Shown here one piece after another: positions 53,482 to 64,000 of a DNA stretch of 64,000 nt. The translations under genes and the position numbers were made by a program. The notes under the pieces were generated by a model. That model worked only from the letters and a program-made list of their open reading frames with translations. It was not told the DNA's origin and ran no database searches. The stretch lies in assembly GCA_963842065.1 (NCBI GenBank), contig CAWJEW010000008.1:62001-126000 (forward strand), read 5' to 3'. The DNA comes from CAITWD01 sp963842065. GTDB taxonomy: Bacteria > Actinomycetota > Thermoleophilia > Miltoncostaeales > Miltoncostaeaceae. Numbering within the stretch: position 1 is the first letter of the stretch; every line of letters begins with the position of its first letter.

Positions 53482-54765
53482 CTAGCGCGCCGCTGCCAAG
53501 GCCGCCGCCGCACATTCCTCGCCCGCGCGGACGGCGTCGACGACCGCCGAACCACGGGCCAGATGCAGGCCCGCGATGCCCTCCAGGAGTCGTGGTGCGG
53601 CATTCACCGCGTCCAGCTGCGCCAGATCGGGGGCCGGGTATCCGGACGGCAGCCGGACGACCTCGATCGTGCGCGCCTGGCCGGGCTCGGTCAGCCACCC
53701 GAGCGGGTCAACGAGCACGGCCGCGCAGCGCCCGCCGAGCTCGGCGTCGGTGCTCGCCCAGGTCGGGTCGTGGGCGGCCGGGGTGCAATAACACTCCATC
53801 CCGAGCACCGTGCGATCCTCCGGGCACATGGCGCGGCTCCAGTTCGGCATCTCGAACATCCGCGCCGCTGGCACGCGCGGATCGTCGATCTGGACCCAGG
53901 CCTCACCGGTGACGTCCGGCCGGGCCACCTCCAGGTACACGATGCGCACCGCGCGCATGCGCACCGGCGGGAGCGCAGCTGCGGGCGGCGCCGGCACCAG
54001 GCGCCGCGCGACCGTTCCGGGCGGCGCGCTGACGACGAGCTGGGCGGTCGTCACTCGGGCCCCGTGCCCCTCGCGCACGAGATCGACGGCTTGCACCCGC
54101 CCGCCCGGTGCCTGGATCGCCGTGACCGTCGTCCCGGTCAGGACCTCGCCACCGCGATCCCTGATGGCGTCCGCCATCGCCTGCATCAGCTGTCCGATGC
54201 CCCAGCGCGGGAACCAGAACCCGTCCGGGGCTGCCTGTTCGCGCATCAGCCGCAGCGGTCGGACGCCGGGGATACGCTGAAGATCGACCCCGTCGATCTT
54301 CTCCAGGTAGGGACGCATCTCGGCGTCCACGAACGCACCGCCGAACATCGTATCGAGCACGTCGCGTCCCGAGTCGCCGGGGCCCGGCGTCGGTATCGTG
54401 GCAGGCGCGGCGCCCAGCGCGCCGCCGCCCGGCCGCTGATCGAGGTAGCGGCCGGGACGTATCGCGCCCTCGCGCCACGAGCTCACTGGCCTGGGCACCC
54501 ACAACAGATCATCCCCGAGCAGCTCGGCCAGCCAGCGCCGGCGCGCGGCATCGTTGACGAACGGGATGTGGCCGCCCAGGTCGTAGCGCAGCGGTCCGGC
54601 CCGACGCGTCACGCACAGGCCGCCGACCTGCGCGCTCTGGTCGACGACGACGACGTGCGCGCCGCTGCGGGCGGCATGCAGCGCGGCGCCGAGCCCCGCC
54701 GGCCCTGCGCCCAGCACCAGCAGATCCGGGTTCGCCATCGGGACGGGGGCAGCTGAGGTCGGCAT
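53482..54765 (-). CDS. FAD-dependent oxidoreductase, amine oxidase/PPO-like fold
   Basis: This 427-residue (or 418 from ATG 54738) flavoprotein has LLVLGAGPAGLGAALHAARS with the dinucleotide motif, and QVGGLCVTRRAGPLRYDLGG. A mid-domain FWFPRWGIGQLMQAMADAIR and a C-terminal GIAGLHLARGSAVVDAVRAG that closes the FAD site follow. It resembles the family of protoporphyrinogen oxidase, UDP-galactopyranose mutase and desaturase-like proteins. It is 11 bp from glcD on the same strand. The exact substrate is unclear. Confidence 0.75.
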   Translation of the reverse strand: MPTSAAPVPMANPDLLVLGAGPAGLGAALHAARSGAHVVVVDQSAQVGGLCVTRRAGPLRYDLGGHIPFVNDAARRRWLAELLGDDLLWVPRPVSSWREGAIRPGRYLDQRPGGGALGAAPATIPTPGPGDSGRDVLDTMFGGAFVDAEMRPYLEKIDGVDLQRIPGVRPLRLMREQAAPDGFWFPRWGIGQLMQAMADAIRDRGGEVLTGTTVTAIQAPGGRVQAVDLVREGHGARVTTAQLVVSAPPGTVARRLVPAPPAAALPPVRMRAVRIVYLEVARPDVTGEAWVQIDDPRVPAARMFEMPNWSRAMCPEDRTVLGMECYCTPAAHDPTWASTDAELGGRCAAVLVDPLGWLTEPGQARTIEVVRLPSGYPAPDLAQLDAVNAAPRLLEGIAGLHLARGSAVVDAVRAGEECAAAALAAAR

Positions 54766-54893
54766 CGCGGCATCTTCGCGCGCGGGCCGTGTCGGCGCCA
54801 GGCCGATGGCGCCGACACGGCCCGGTGCGTGAGGGACGAGTGGCCGCGCCAGTGGGCGTCGCCGGGCATGCGGACTGGAGTATCCTCGCCAGC

Positions 54894-55099
54894 GTGAGCG
54901 CTCTGTACGACTCCCCGCTGCGGCTGGCGTCGTTCTGCCTGGCTGCCGTAATGATGATCCCTGCGGGCTGGCTGAGCCTGCGTCACATGCTCGAACTTCG
55001 GCCGGCCGAGGACACCCCGAGGGCGCGCGCGCTCGAGGCCGTGTGGTCGGTCGCCCCGCTGGTGGGCCTGATCGCCCTCCTGATCTGGGCGGGCGTGCA

Positions 55100-55103
<4 letters not shown>
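54894..55103 (+). CDS. 69-residue membrane protein before ctaB
   Basis: The GTG start at 54894 gives two helices (LRLASFCLAAVMMIPAGWLS and WSVAPLVGLIALLIWAGV) around a polar loop LELRPAEDTPRARALEAVW. Its stop overlaps the ctaB start (GTGCAGTGA region). Position and topology suggest a helper of oxidase assembly or a heme-related membrane partner. No family is recognised. Confidence 0.6.
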
Positions 55104-55999
<896 letters not shown>

Positions 56000-56006
56000 G
56001 TCGCGG

Positions 56007-57194
56007 ATGGGCGAGCGGCCGGAACGCGCCCGGCGGATGGACGCGCCGATGGCGTTGATCCTGATGACCGTGGTCATCGACCTCATCGGTTTCGGGATCG
56101 TGCTGCCGATCCTGCCGCTGTGGGCCCACCACTTCGGCGCCACCGCGACCGAGATCGGCATCCTCTCGGCGACCTACTCGCTGATGCAGGTCATCTTCGC
56201 GCCCGTGTGGGGGCGGCTGTCGGACCGGGCCGGGCGCCGCCCGGTCATCCTGATCACGCTCCTGGGCAGTTGCGTGTCGGCGTTCATGATCGGCATCGCC
56301 CACACGCTGCTGTTGCTGTTCGTAGCACGCATCATCAACGGCGTCTCCGGCGCCTCGTACGCCGCCGCGCAGGCGTACGTGGCCGACATCACCACCGACG
56401 AGAGCCGGGCACGCGGCATGGGACTGATCGGGGCCGCCTTCGGGATCGGCTTCATCATCGGGCCGGCGCTCGGGGCCGGGCTGTCGCTGGTCAGCGACGC
56501 CGCACCGTTCTTTTTTGCGAGCGGTCTGGCGGGCGTCAACCTCGTGCTGGCCTGGCGGCTGTTGCCCGAGTCCCGGCGGCCGGGGTCGCTGACCGCGCCG
56601 ATGGGCCGGTGGGCGATGATGCGACACGCCCTCACCAGTCGCCGTCTCGCGCCGCTGGTGTGGATGTCGTTTATCGCAACCTTCGCGTTCGTGGGGATGG
56701 AGGCGACCTTCGCGCTGCTCGGCGCGTACCGGTTCGGCTACGGGGAAGGCGCGATGGGGATGCTGTTCGCATTCGTCGGCCTCGCCGCCGCGGTCGGACA
56801 GGGGCTGATCGTGGGCCGCGCGGTCGCCCGCTACGGCGAGACCCAGGTGATGGTCTGGGGGCTGATCGGCACCGCGGTCGGGCTGGCGCTGCTCGCGGTG
56901 GCCTTCAACATCGTGGTCGTGCTGATCGCCCTGGCGATCCTCGGGGTGTTCTCGGGCCTCGCCTTTGCCACCCTCAGCGCGCTGATCTCACATGCCGCGC
57001 CGGTCGATATGCAAGGCGGCGTGCTGGGCGTCGCGGCCTCGTCGAGCGGGCTGGCGCGGGTGGGGGGACCGATCGTCGCCGGAGCCCTGTTTGAGTACAT
57101 CAACCCGTCCGCGCCGCTCGCGTTCGGGGCGGCGCTGGCGGCGGTCTGCGTTGTCGTCGCGACGCGCCGCGTGCTGCGCCCCGCGGCGGCGTAG
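56007..57194 (+). CDS. MFS transporter, TetA-like drug/H+ antiporter
   Basis: This 395-residue protein has twelve predicted helices. The loop motif GRLSDRAGRRPVILI (motif A) lies between helices 2 and 3. ARIINGVSGASYAAAQAYVA (motif B) and GMGLIGAAFGIGFIIGPALG (motif C, antiporter) follow. The nearest pattern is TetA/TetG or multidrug exporters. It sits between ctaB and coxB on the same strand, though no functional link to the oxidase is evident. Confidence 0.85.
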   Translation: MGERPERARRMDAPMALILMTVVIDLIGFGIVLPILPLWAHHFGATATEIGILSATYSLMQVIFAPVWGRLSDRAGRRPVILITLLGSCVSAFMIGIAHTLLLLFVARIINGVSGASYAAAQAYVADITTDESRARGMGLIGAAFGIGFIIGPALGAGLSLVSDAAPFFFASGLAGVNLVLAWRLLPESRRPGSLTAPMGRWAMMRHALTSRRLAPLVWMSFIATFAFVGMEATFALLGAYRFGYGEGAMGMLFAFVGLAAAVGQGLIVGRAVARYGETQVMVWGLIGTAVGLALLAVAFNIVVVLIALAILGVFSGLAFATLSALISHAAPVDMQGGVLGVAASSSGLARVGGPIVAGALFEYINPSAPLAFGAALAAVCVVVATRRVLRPAAA

Positions 57195-57321
57195 GAACGC
57201 CCGCGGTCCGTCGCGAATGGCTTTTCGTCAGCGAGTCACATTATGTGCCCAGATGCGGGACAGTTGACATCGGGACTGCCCTCCTCCGGGGACCGGGAAA
57301 ATTGATAGCTTGCGCATCGCG

Positions 57322-58146
57322 ATGAAGAACCGTCACATTTTGCCGCTTGCGGCCATCATGCTCGTCGTCGGAATCATCACCTTCGGGGTGATCTTTCTGA
57401 TCCCGTGGTTGCCGACCGCGGCATCCGTGGAGGCCGGTCGCACCGACCAGCTGATCTGGTTCGAGACGATCGTTTCGGGTGTGATCTTCACGATCGTGTG
57501 CGGCTTTGTGGTCTACTCGGCCTGGGCCTTCCGCGCCGCGCCGGGCGACGAATCCGATGGTCCGCCGACCCACGGCAACACCAAACTCGAGATCGTCTGG
57601 ACCGCCATTCCGCTCGCCATTGTCGCGGTCATTGCCGGGTGGTCGGTCCTCGTGGTCACCCGCAACGAGAACCCGCAGAAGGTCCAGGAGGTCGTCCACG
57701 TCAAGGCGTGGCAGTACTCGTGGGAGTTCGACTACCCGTCGCTCGGTATCTCGTCCGGTGACCTGCACGTCATCGACGGGACGCAGACCAAGCTGAACAT
57801 CAACTCGTTCGATGTGATCCACGGCTTCTGGGTGCCGCAGTTCCGCCTCCAGATGGACGCCGTGCCCGGCATCACCACGCATTTGCTGTTCACGCCGAAC
57901 AAGGTCGGCACGTGGTCCGTAATTTGCAACGAGCTGTGTGGTGAAGGCCACGCGCAGATGCGCGCGCGCGTCATCATCCAGACGCAGGCGCAATTCAATG
58001 TCTGGGCCGCCCAGGCCCAGGCCCAGGCCAAGGCGGCCGCGGCGGCAGCCAGCTCGCCAACGCCCGCGACGGCGTCGCTAGCGTTGGCGGCGCGAGCTTC
58101 GTTTACCACGAGCCCCGAGATCGACTCCGAGTTCCCGAGGACATAA
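57322..58146 (+). CDS. coxB: cytochrome c oxidase subunit II
   Basis: This 274-residue protein has two helices (LPLAAIMLVVGIITFGVIFL and a second around residue 55). The CuA cupredoxin domain has FDVIHGFWVPQF, and the binding loop CNELCGEGHAQM provides Cys, Cys, His and Met ligands. A WQYSWEF aromatic docking patch is present, and an Ala/Gln-rich C-terminal tail. ATG 57322 is preferred over TTG 57310. It receives electrons from cytochrome c and passes them to subunit I. Confidence 0.93.
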   Translation: MKNRHILPLAAIMLVVGIITFGVIFLIPWLPTAASVEAGRTDQLIWFETIVSGVIFTIVCGFVVYSAWAFRAAPGDESDGPPTHGNTKLEIVWTAIPLAIVAVIAGWSVLVVTRNENPQKVQEVVHVKAWQYSWEFDYPSLGISSGDLHVIDGTQTKLNINSFDVIHGFWVPQFRLQMDAVPGITTHLLFTPNKVGTWSVICNELCGEGHAQMRARVIIQTQAQFNVWAAQAQAQAKAAAAAASSPTPATASLALAARASFTTSPEIDSEFPRT

Positions 58147-58149
58147 TCG

Positions 58150-60921
<2,772 letters not shown>

Positions 60922-60925
<4 letters not shown>

Positions 60926-61558
60926 CCACCGAGAACATCACGCTGGGCGCCGACCTCCGCGGCGGGGAGGCACCTGAGGAAAAGTCGGGGCACATCAGCC
61001 AGGCGACGCTCGCCATGCTGCTGTTCCTCGGGTCCGAGGCGATGCTCTTCGCCTCGTTTTTCACGGCATACTTCATGATCCGGTTCAACGTCGCCGACAA
61101 CGTGTGGCCGCCGGTCGACCCGGCCACCGGCCACCCGTACGTGCTCCCGATCGCGGTCACCGCCGTCAACACGCTCTTTCTTGTGACATCGAGCTTCACG
61201 CTCTGGTGGGGCGAGTACCGCCTGCAGCACGGCGGGTCACGCAAGTCGGTTGAGCGCGGCCTGCAGGTCACGATCCTCCTGGGCCTCACGTTCCTGGTGG
61301 TCCAGCTCAACGAGTACGCGCACCTCGGGTTCACCCCCCAAACCAACGCGTTCGGCTCGACCTTCTACACCTTGACGGGGCTGCACGCCCTGCACGTGAT
61401 CGTCGGCCTGACCCTGCTGACCATCTGCTACGTGCGTTCGCGTCGCCGCCACGAGTTCACGGCCGAGCGGGCGACGCATGCTCTGGGCGACCTCGCTGTA
61501 CTGGCACTTCGTCGACATCGTCTGGGTGATCCTGTTTTGCCTGGTGTACCTCCTATGA
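60922..61558 (+). CDS. coxC: cytochrome c oxidase subunit III, frameshift near 61478
   Basis: This gene overlaps coxA by ATGA. It has helices including TLAMLLFLGSEAMLFASFFT with the conserved Glu, YVLPIAVTAVNTLFLVTSSF, LGLTFLVVQLNEYAHLGFT, and FYTLTGLHALHVIVGLTLL. The final helix LYWHFVDIVWVILFCLVYLL lies one frame over because of an indel in CGACGCATGCTC. About 210 residues once corrected. It completes the CoxBAC core. Confidence 0.88.
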
Positions 61559-62001
61559 CCGAAGGACGGCAGATGGGACGAGTCCGCCGAGGACTGCTCG
61601 GTGTCGCACTGATCGGCGCCGGCGTGCTGGCCGTGGCCGGCTGCGGTTCGTCCGGGACGAACGCGGACGACCTGGCGGCGGGCAAGCAGAAGTTCACCGA
61701 GCTCTGCGGTGGCTGCCACATGCTCGCCGAGGCGGGCACGACGGGTCAGGTCGGCCCGAACCTCGACGACGCGTTCGGCGCCGCCCGTGCAGACGGTTTC
61801 AAGCCCAACGGGATGAAGCAGCTGGTCGAGCAATGGATCAGCGAGGCTCAGCCGCCGATGCCGCGGAACCTGGTCTCCGGCCAGGACGCCGCGAACATCG
61901 CGGCCTACATCGCGAGCGTCGCTGGCACGATGCCCGCGAGCCAGGCGCGCCTGTCGCCGCCGCCAGACCCGCAGGCGCGCCCGGTCAAGTTCCGGACCTG
62001 A
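61555..62001 (+). CDS. lipoprotein cytochrome c
   Basis: This 148-residue (or 142 from ATG 61573) protein has a lipobox VLAVAGC and one heme-c motif LCGGCHMLAEAG. An axial Met is provided by the QPPMPRNLVSGQD segment, and NIAAYIASV is the class I C-terminal helix. Overlap with the coxC stop (ATGA) shows coupling. It is anchored outside and well placed to carry electrons to CuA of subunit II. Confidence 0.87.
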   Translation: MTEGRQMGRVRRGLLGVALIGAGVLAVAGCGSSGTNADDLAAGKQKFTELCGGCHMLAEAGTTGQVGPNLDDAFGAARADGFKPNGMKQLVEQWISEAQPPMPRNLVSGQDAANIAAYIASVAGTMPASQARLSPPPDPQARPVKFRT

Positions 62002-62043
62002 TGCGCGCGGGTTTGCCCGCGTGATCACTCGCGTCATCCGACG

Positions 62044-63441
62044 ATGAGCCCGCTGCGGCTTGACGGACTGCGGGCCGTTGTGACGGGCGCCTCACGCGGC
62101 ATCGGCCGCATCGTCGCCGAGGCGTACCTCGGTGAAGGGGCGATCGTTGTCGCGACCGCCCGTGAGCTTGCGCATCTGGATGCGCTGAGTCGTGCGGCCG
62201 ATGGGCTGCCGGGCCGCCTCGCGCGCACTGTGGCGCTCGAGCTCGGCGATCCGGCCTCGGTACGTGCCGCGGCGAACGAAGCCCGGGTCGAGCTCGGCCG
62301 AGTGGACGTGATCGTCAATAACGCGGGGATCCTGGGTGAGCGCGCGCCGCTCACACGGATGCCGGGCGAGGACCTCCTCCGGGCGCTGGCGGTCAACGTC
62401 GTTGGTCCGGTCGGGCTGGTGGCGGGGTTGTCTGACGTCCTTTCGGACCGGGCGGTCGTGATCAACGTGACCTCGGGTGCCGCGGGTCGTGCCGGCTGGG
62501 GGGCCTACGGGCTCACCAAGGCGGCGCTGAACGTCGCCACGCAGATGCTCGGTGACGAGCTTGCCGCGCGCGGGGTGCGCGCGGTCGCGATCAACCCCGG
62601 GGGCGTGCGCACCGAGATGCGGCGTGCAGCGTATCCCTCTGAGGATCCGGCGACGGTACCGCACCCGCGCACGATCGTCGAGCCGTTTATCGCGATCGCG
62701 GCCGGCGCACCGGCCGGCGGCGTCGTGGAGGCGCGCCAATGGGGCAAGCTAGCCCCGATCCCCCCGCTGCATTCCAACGAGGGCTGGCGCAACGTGGCGA
62801 TCAGCGCTACCGACGAGCCGCTGGTACCCGTCGACGCGATCCATGGGCGGATCTTCGATCGCGCCCAGTACCACGCCTGGGGTTTGCCCGGGAGCCTGGA
62901 GCGCTTGTGGGTCCGTGACGGCGTGGCCGCCCGTCTGGGGCGGGTGGCGGACGCCCTGCCTGCCGGGTTCACGCTGGTCGTCTGGGACGCCTACCGGCCG
63001 CTCGAGGTCCAGACGGCACTGTTCGACGCCTATCTGGCCGAGCTCATCGCGGTCCATCCGGAAATGCCCGCCGACGCGTTGGAGATCGCCGCGGGCCGGT
63101 ACGTGACGGCGCCCAGCCATTCGGTGCTGGCACCGCCGCCGCATCTGACCGGTGGGGCGGTCGACCTTACCCTCGGCTTTGCCGACGGCGTCGAGCGGGA
63201 TCTCGGCACCGCGTTCGACGCGTTCGTCCCGGAAGCGGAGACGCATGCGTTCGAGGACGGCGACTCGCCGGTGCGCGACCTGCGACGCCTGCTGTACTGG
63301 TCGATGCGGGCCGGGGGCTTTACGAACTACTCCGAGGAGTGGTGGCACTTCGACTTTGGGGATCAGTTCTGGGGCCTGGTGACCGGGCATCCGGCGCGCT
63401 ACGGTCCCGCGCATGGCCCGCCGGCGGCGGGGCCGGGCTAG
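62044..63441 (+). CDS. fusion: short-chain dehydrogenase + VanX-type D-Ala-D-Ala dipeptidase
   Basis: One open frame of 465 residues. The first ~235 form an SDR: TGASRGIGR, VNNAGILGERAP, INVTSGAAGRAGWGAYGLTK with Ser/Tyr/Lys. From ~245 on is a peptidase M15D domain: WDAYRPLEVQ (Arg), PPPHLTGGAVDLTLGFADG (zinc His and Asp) and EEWWHFDFG (catalytic Glu and zinc His). The linker around residue 240 has no stop or ribosome site. VanX-like enzymes cut D-Ala-D-Ala, and an SDR partner is unusual. A lost stop between two genes is the alternative explanation. Confidence 0.82.
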   Translation: MSPLRLDGLRAVVTGASRGIGRIVAEAYLGEGAIVVATARELAHLDALSRAADGLPGRLARTVALELGDPASVRAAANEARVELGRVDVIVNNAGILGERAPLTRMPGEDLLRALAVNVVGPVGLVAGLSDVLSDRAVVINVTSGAAGRAGWGAYGLTKAALNVATQMLGDELAARGVRAVAINPGGVRTEMRRAAYPSEDPATVPHPRTIVEPFIAIAAGAPAGGVVEARQWGKLAPIPPLHSNEGWRNVAISATDEPLVPVDAIHGRIFDRAQYHAWGLPGSLERLWVRDGVAARLGRVADALPAGFTLVVWDAYRPLEVQTALFDAYLAELIAVHPEMPADALEIAAGRYVTAPSHSVLAPPPHLTGGAVDLTLGFADGVERDLGTAFDAFVPEAETHAFEDGDSPVRDLRRLLYWSMRAGGFTNYSEEWWHFDFGDQFWGLVTGHPARYGPAHGPPAAGPG

Positions 63442-64000
63442 ACGCGGCCGGCGTCGTGCGCGCGCAGCACGCCGGCGAGGATGCCGGGCCGGTTGGTCAG
63501 GATGCCGTTGACCCCGTCCCGCACGAGTCGCTCCATCTCGCCGGCATCATCCACGGTCCATGCGAACACCCCGAAGCCGTGCCGGTGCAGGCGGTCGGTC
63601 AGCTCGGCAGACACCAGCGCCGCGGGGACGCCGATGCCCGAGATCGCCCGCCCGGCGCCGACGTGCCCGCTGGTAAGGCTGGCGACGGCGGCCGCGGATT
63701 CGACCACCTGCATCACGGGACTCGTCACACCGAGCGCGCGCAGGCGCTCGGCGATCTCGGGTTCGAAACTCGAGTAGGTGACGCTGTCGGTCATCGCGAG
63801 CTCATCGACCATCGCGACAAGGCCCTCGACGGCCTCGTGATCCTTGATGTCGAACGTGACCCGCGCCCGCCCACGCGCCAGCTCCAGCACCTCGTCCGGC
63901 GTCGGGATTCGTTCGCCGTGCCCAGCGTCGAGGCTGCGCGCTCGGGCGTAGTCGGTGCCGCTGACTGGGCCCGTCGCGTTGGTGGTGCGGTCGAGCAGGG
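63438..64000 (-). CDS. glycerophosphodiester phosphodiesterase, partial
   Basis: The C-terminal ~187 residues of a GDPD/UgpQ TIM barrel read off the window edge. DRTTNATGPVS and ARSLDAGHGERIPTPDEVLE are typical of the substrate-side loop. RVTFDIKDHEAVEG has the metal-region acid, and FGVFAWTVDDAGEMERLVRD with GVNGILTNRPGIL form the last strands. It cleaves glycerophosphodiesters to glycerol-3-phosphate. The N terminus, with the catalytic His pair, is outside. Its stop shares CTAG with the fusion gene's stop. Confidence 0.88.
   Translation of the reverse strand, partial: LLDRTTNATGPVSGTDYARARSLDAGHGERIPTPDEVLELARGRARVTFDIKDHEAVEGLVAMVDELAMTDSVTYSSFEPEIAERLRALGVTSPVMQVVESAAAVASLTSGHVGAGRAISGIGVPAALVSAELTDRLHRHGFGVFAWTVDDAGEMERLVRDGVNGILTNRPGILAGVLRAHDAGRV

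Overview
The window looks like chromosomal DNA from a high-GC actinobacterium. A member of Thermoleophilia or a related deep lineage is my best guess: uniform high GC, many GTG and TTG starts, ATGA-type gene overlaps, glcDEF beside a ctaB/aa3-oxidase block, a GerW-type protein, a short RodZ-like HTH protein and DUF6325/YCII/SRPBCC small families. No rRNA, CRISPR array, complete tRNA gene or complete transposase was found.

The window has two very different halves. From 1 to about 20.5 kb (possibly 29.7 kb) it is a loose, gene-poor, decayed accessory region. It is cut into units of 0.7-3.4 kb by at least eleven copies of one repeat, plus a distant twelfth. Full copies are 170 bp and every copy lies on the + strand. 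Each ends with what reads as the 3' half of a tRNA-Arg(CCU): anticodon loop TTCCTAA, T arm, and the 3' acceptor strand CGGGGGCA. Each begins with paired GTCAAC boxes. This is the layout expected of serial integration of small elements into a tRNA gene. Every repeat would be an attR-like scar, and every unit a cassette of unrelated cargo. Excisionase-like genes lie just right of copies 2 and 5. No integrase is present here. The cargo includes an Ig-like repeat protein, a polysaccharide deacetylase, a monooxygenase-fold protein, an F420/PPOX enzyme, a coiled-coil protein, a SoxR-DUF5519-SDR-QueA group, an ECF sigma/anti-sigma pair with secreted repeat proteins, an FkbM methyltransferase and an ABC-transporter remnant. 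Broken genes are common.

From about 20.5 to 24.2 kb is a transition zone: GerW-type protein, two SRPBCC proteins, a 53-aa membrane protein, a DUF4389 relic and a small alpha-beta-barrel protein. From 24.4 kb the DNA is compact and mostly intact. It holds a GH13 and GH63-type glycosidase pair (24.4-28.6), PadR, DUF6325 and YCII genes (28.9-30.9), RodZ-like and NfeD-like genes (31.8-33.3), and a membrane-protein pair (33.8-34.8). Then come an acyl-CoA ligase, thioesterase and BadH-like dehydrogenase operon (35.1-37.9), an envelope block (GT39-like enzyme, HAD, two CapA, 37.9-42.6), and an alpha/beta hydrolase facing an LLM-oxidoreductase/acyl-ligase fusion and a LytR_C protein (42.7-46.6). A DEAH helicase follows (46.9-49.4).

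The last block is energy metabolism: glcDEF glycolate oxidase, a flavin oxidoreductase, ctaB (heme O synthase), an MFS transporter, coxB-coxA-coxC and a lipoprotein cytochrome c (49.7-62.0). CtaB supplies the heme precursor for the oxidase encoded downstream. The end holds an SDR/VanX fusion and a partial glycerophosphodiesterase.

Five conserved genes in the compact half (HAD, first capA, glcD, coxA, coxC) carry single frameshifts. Uncorrected assembly indels are therefore likely, and pseudogene calls in the left half should be read with that in mind.
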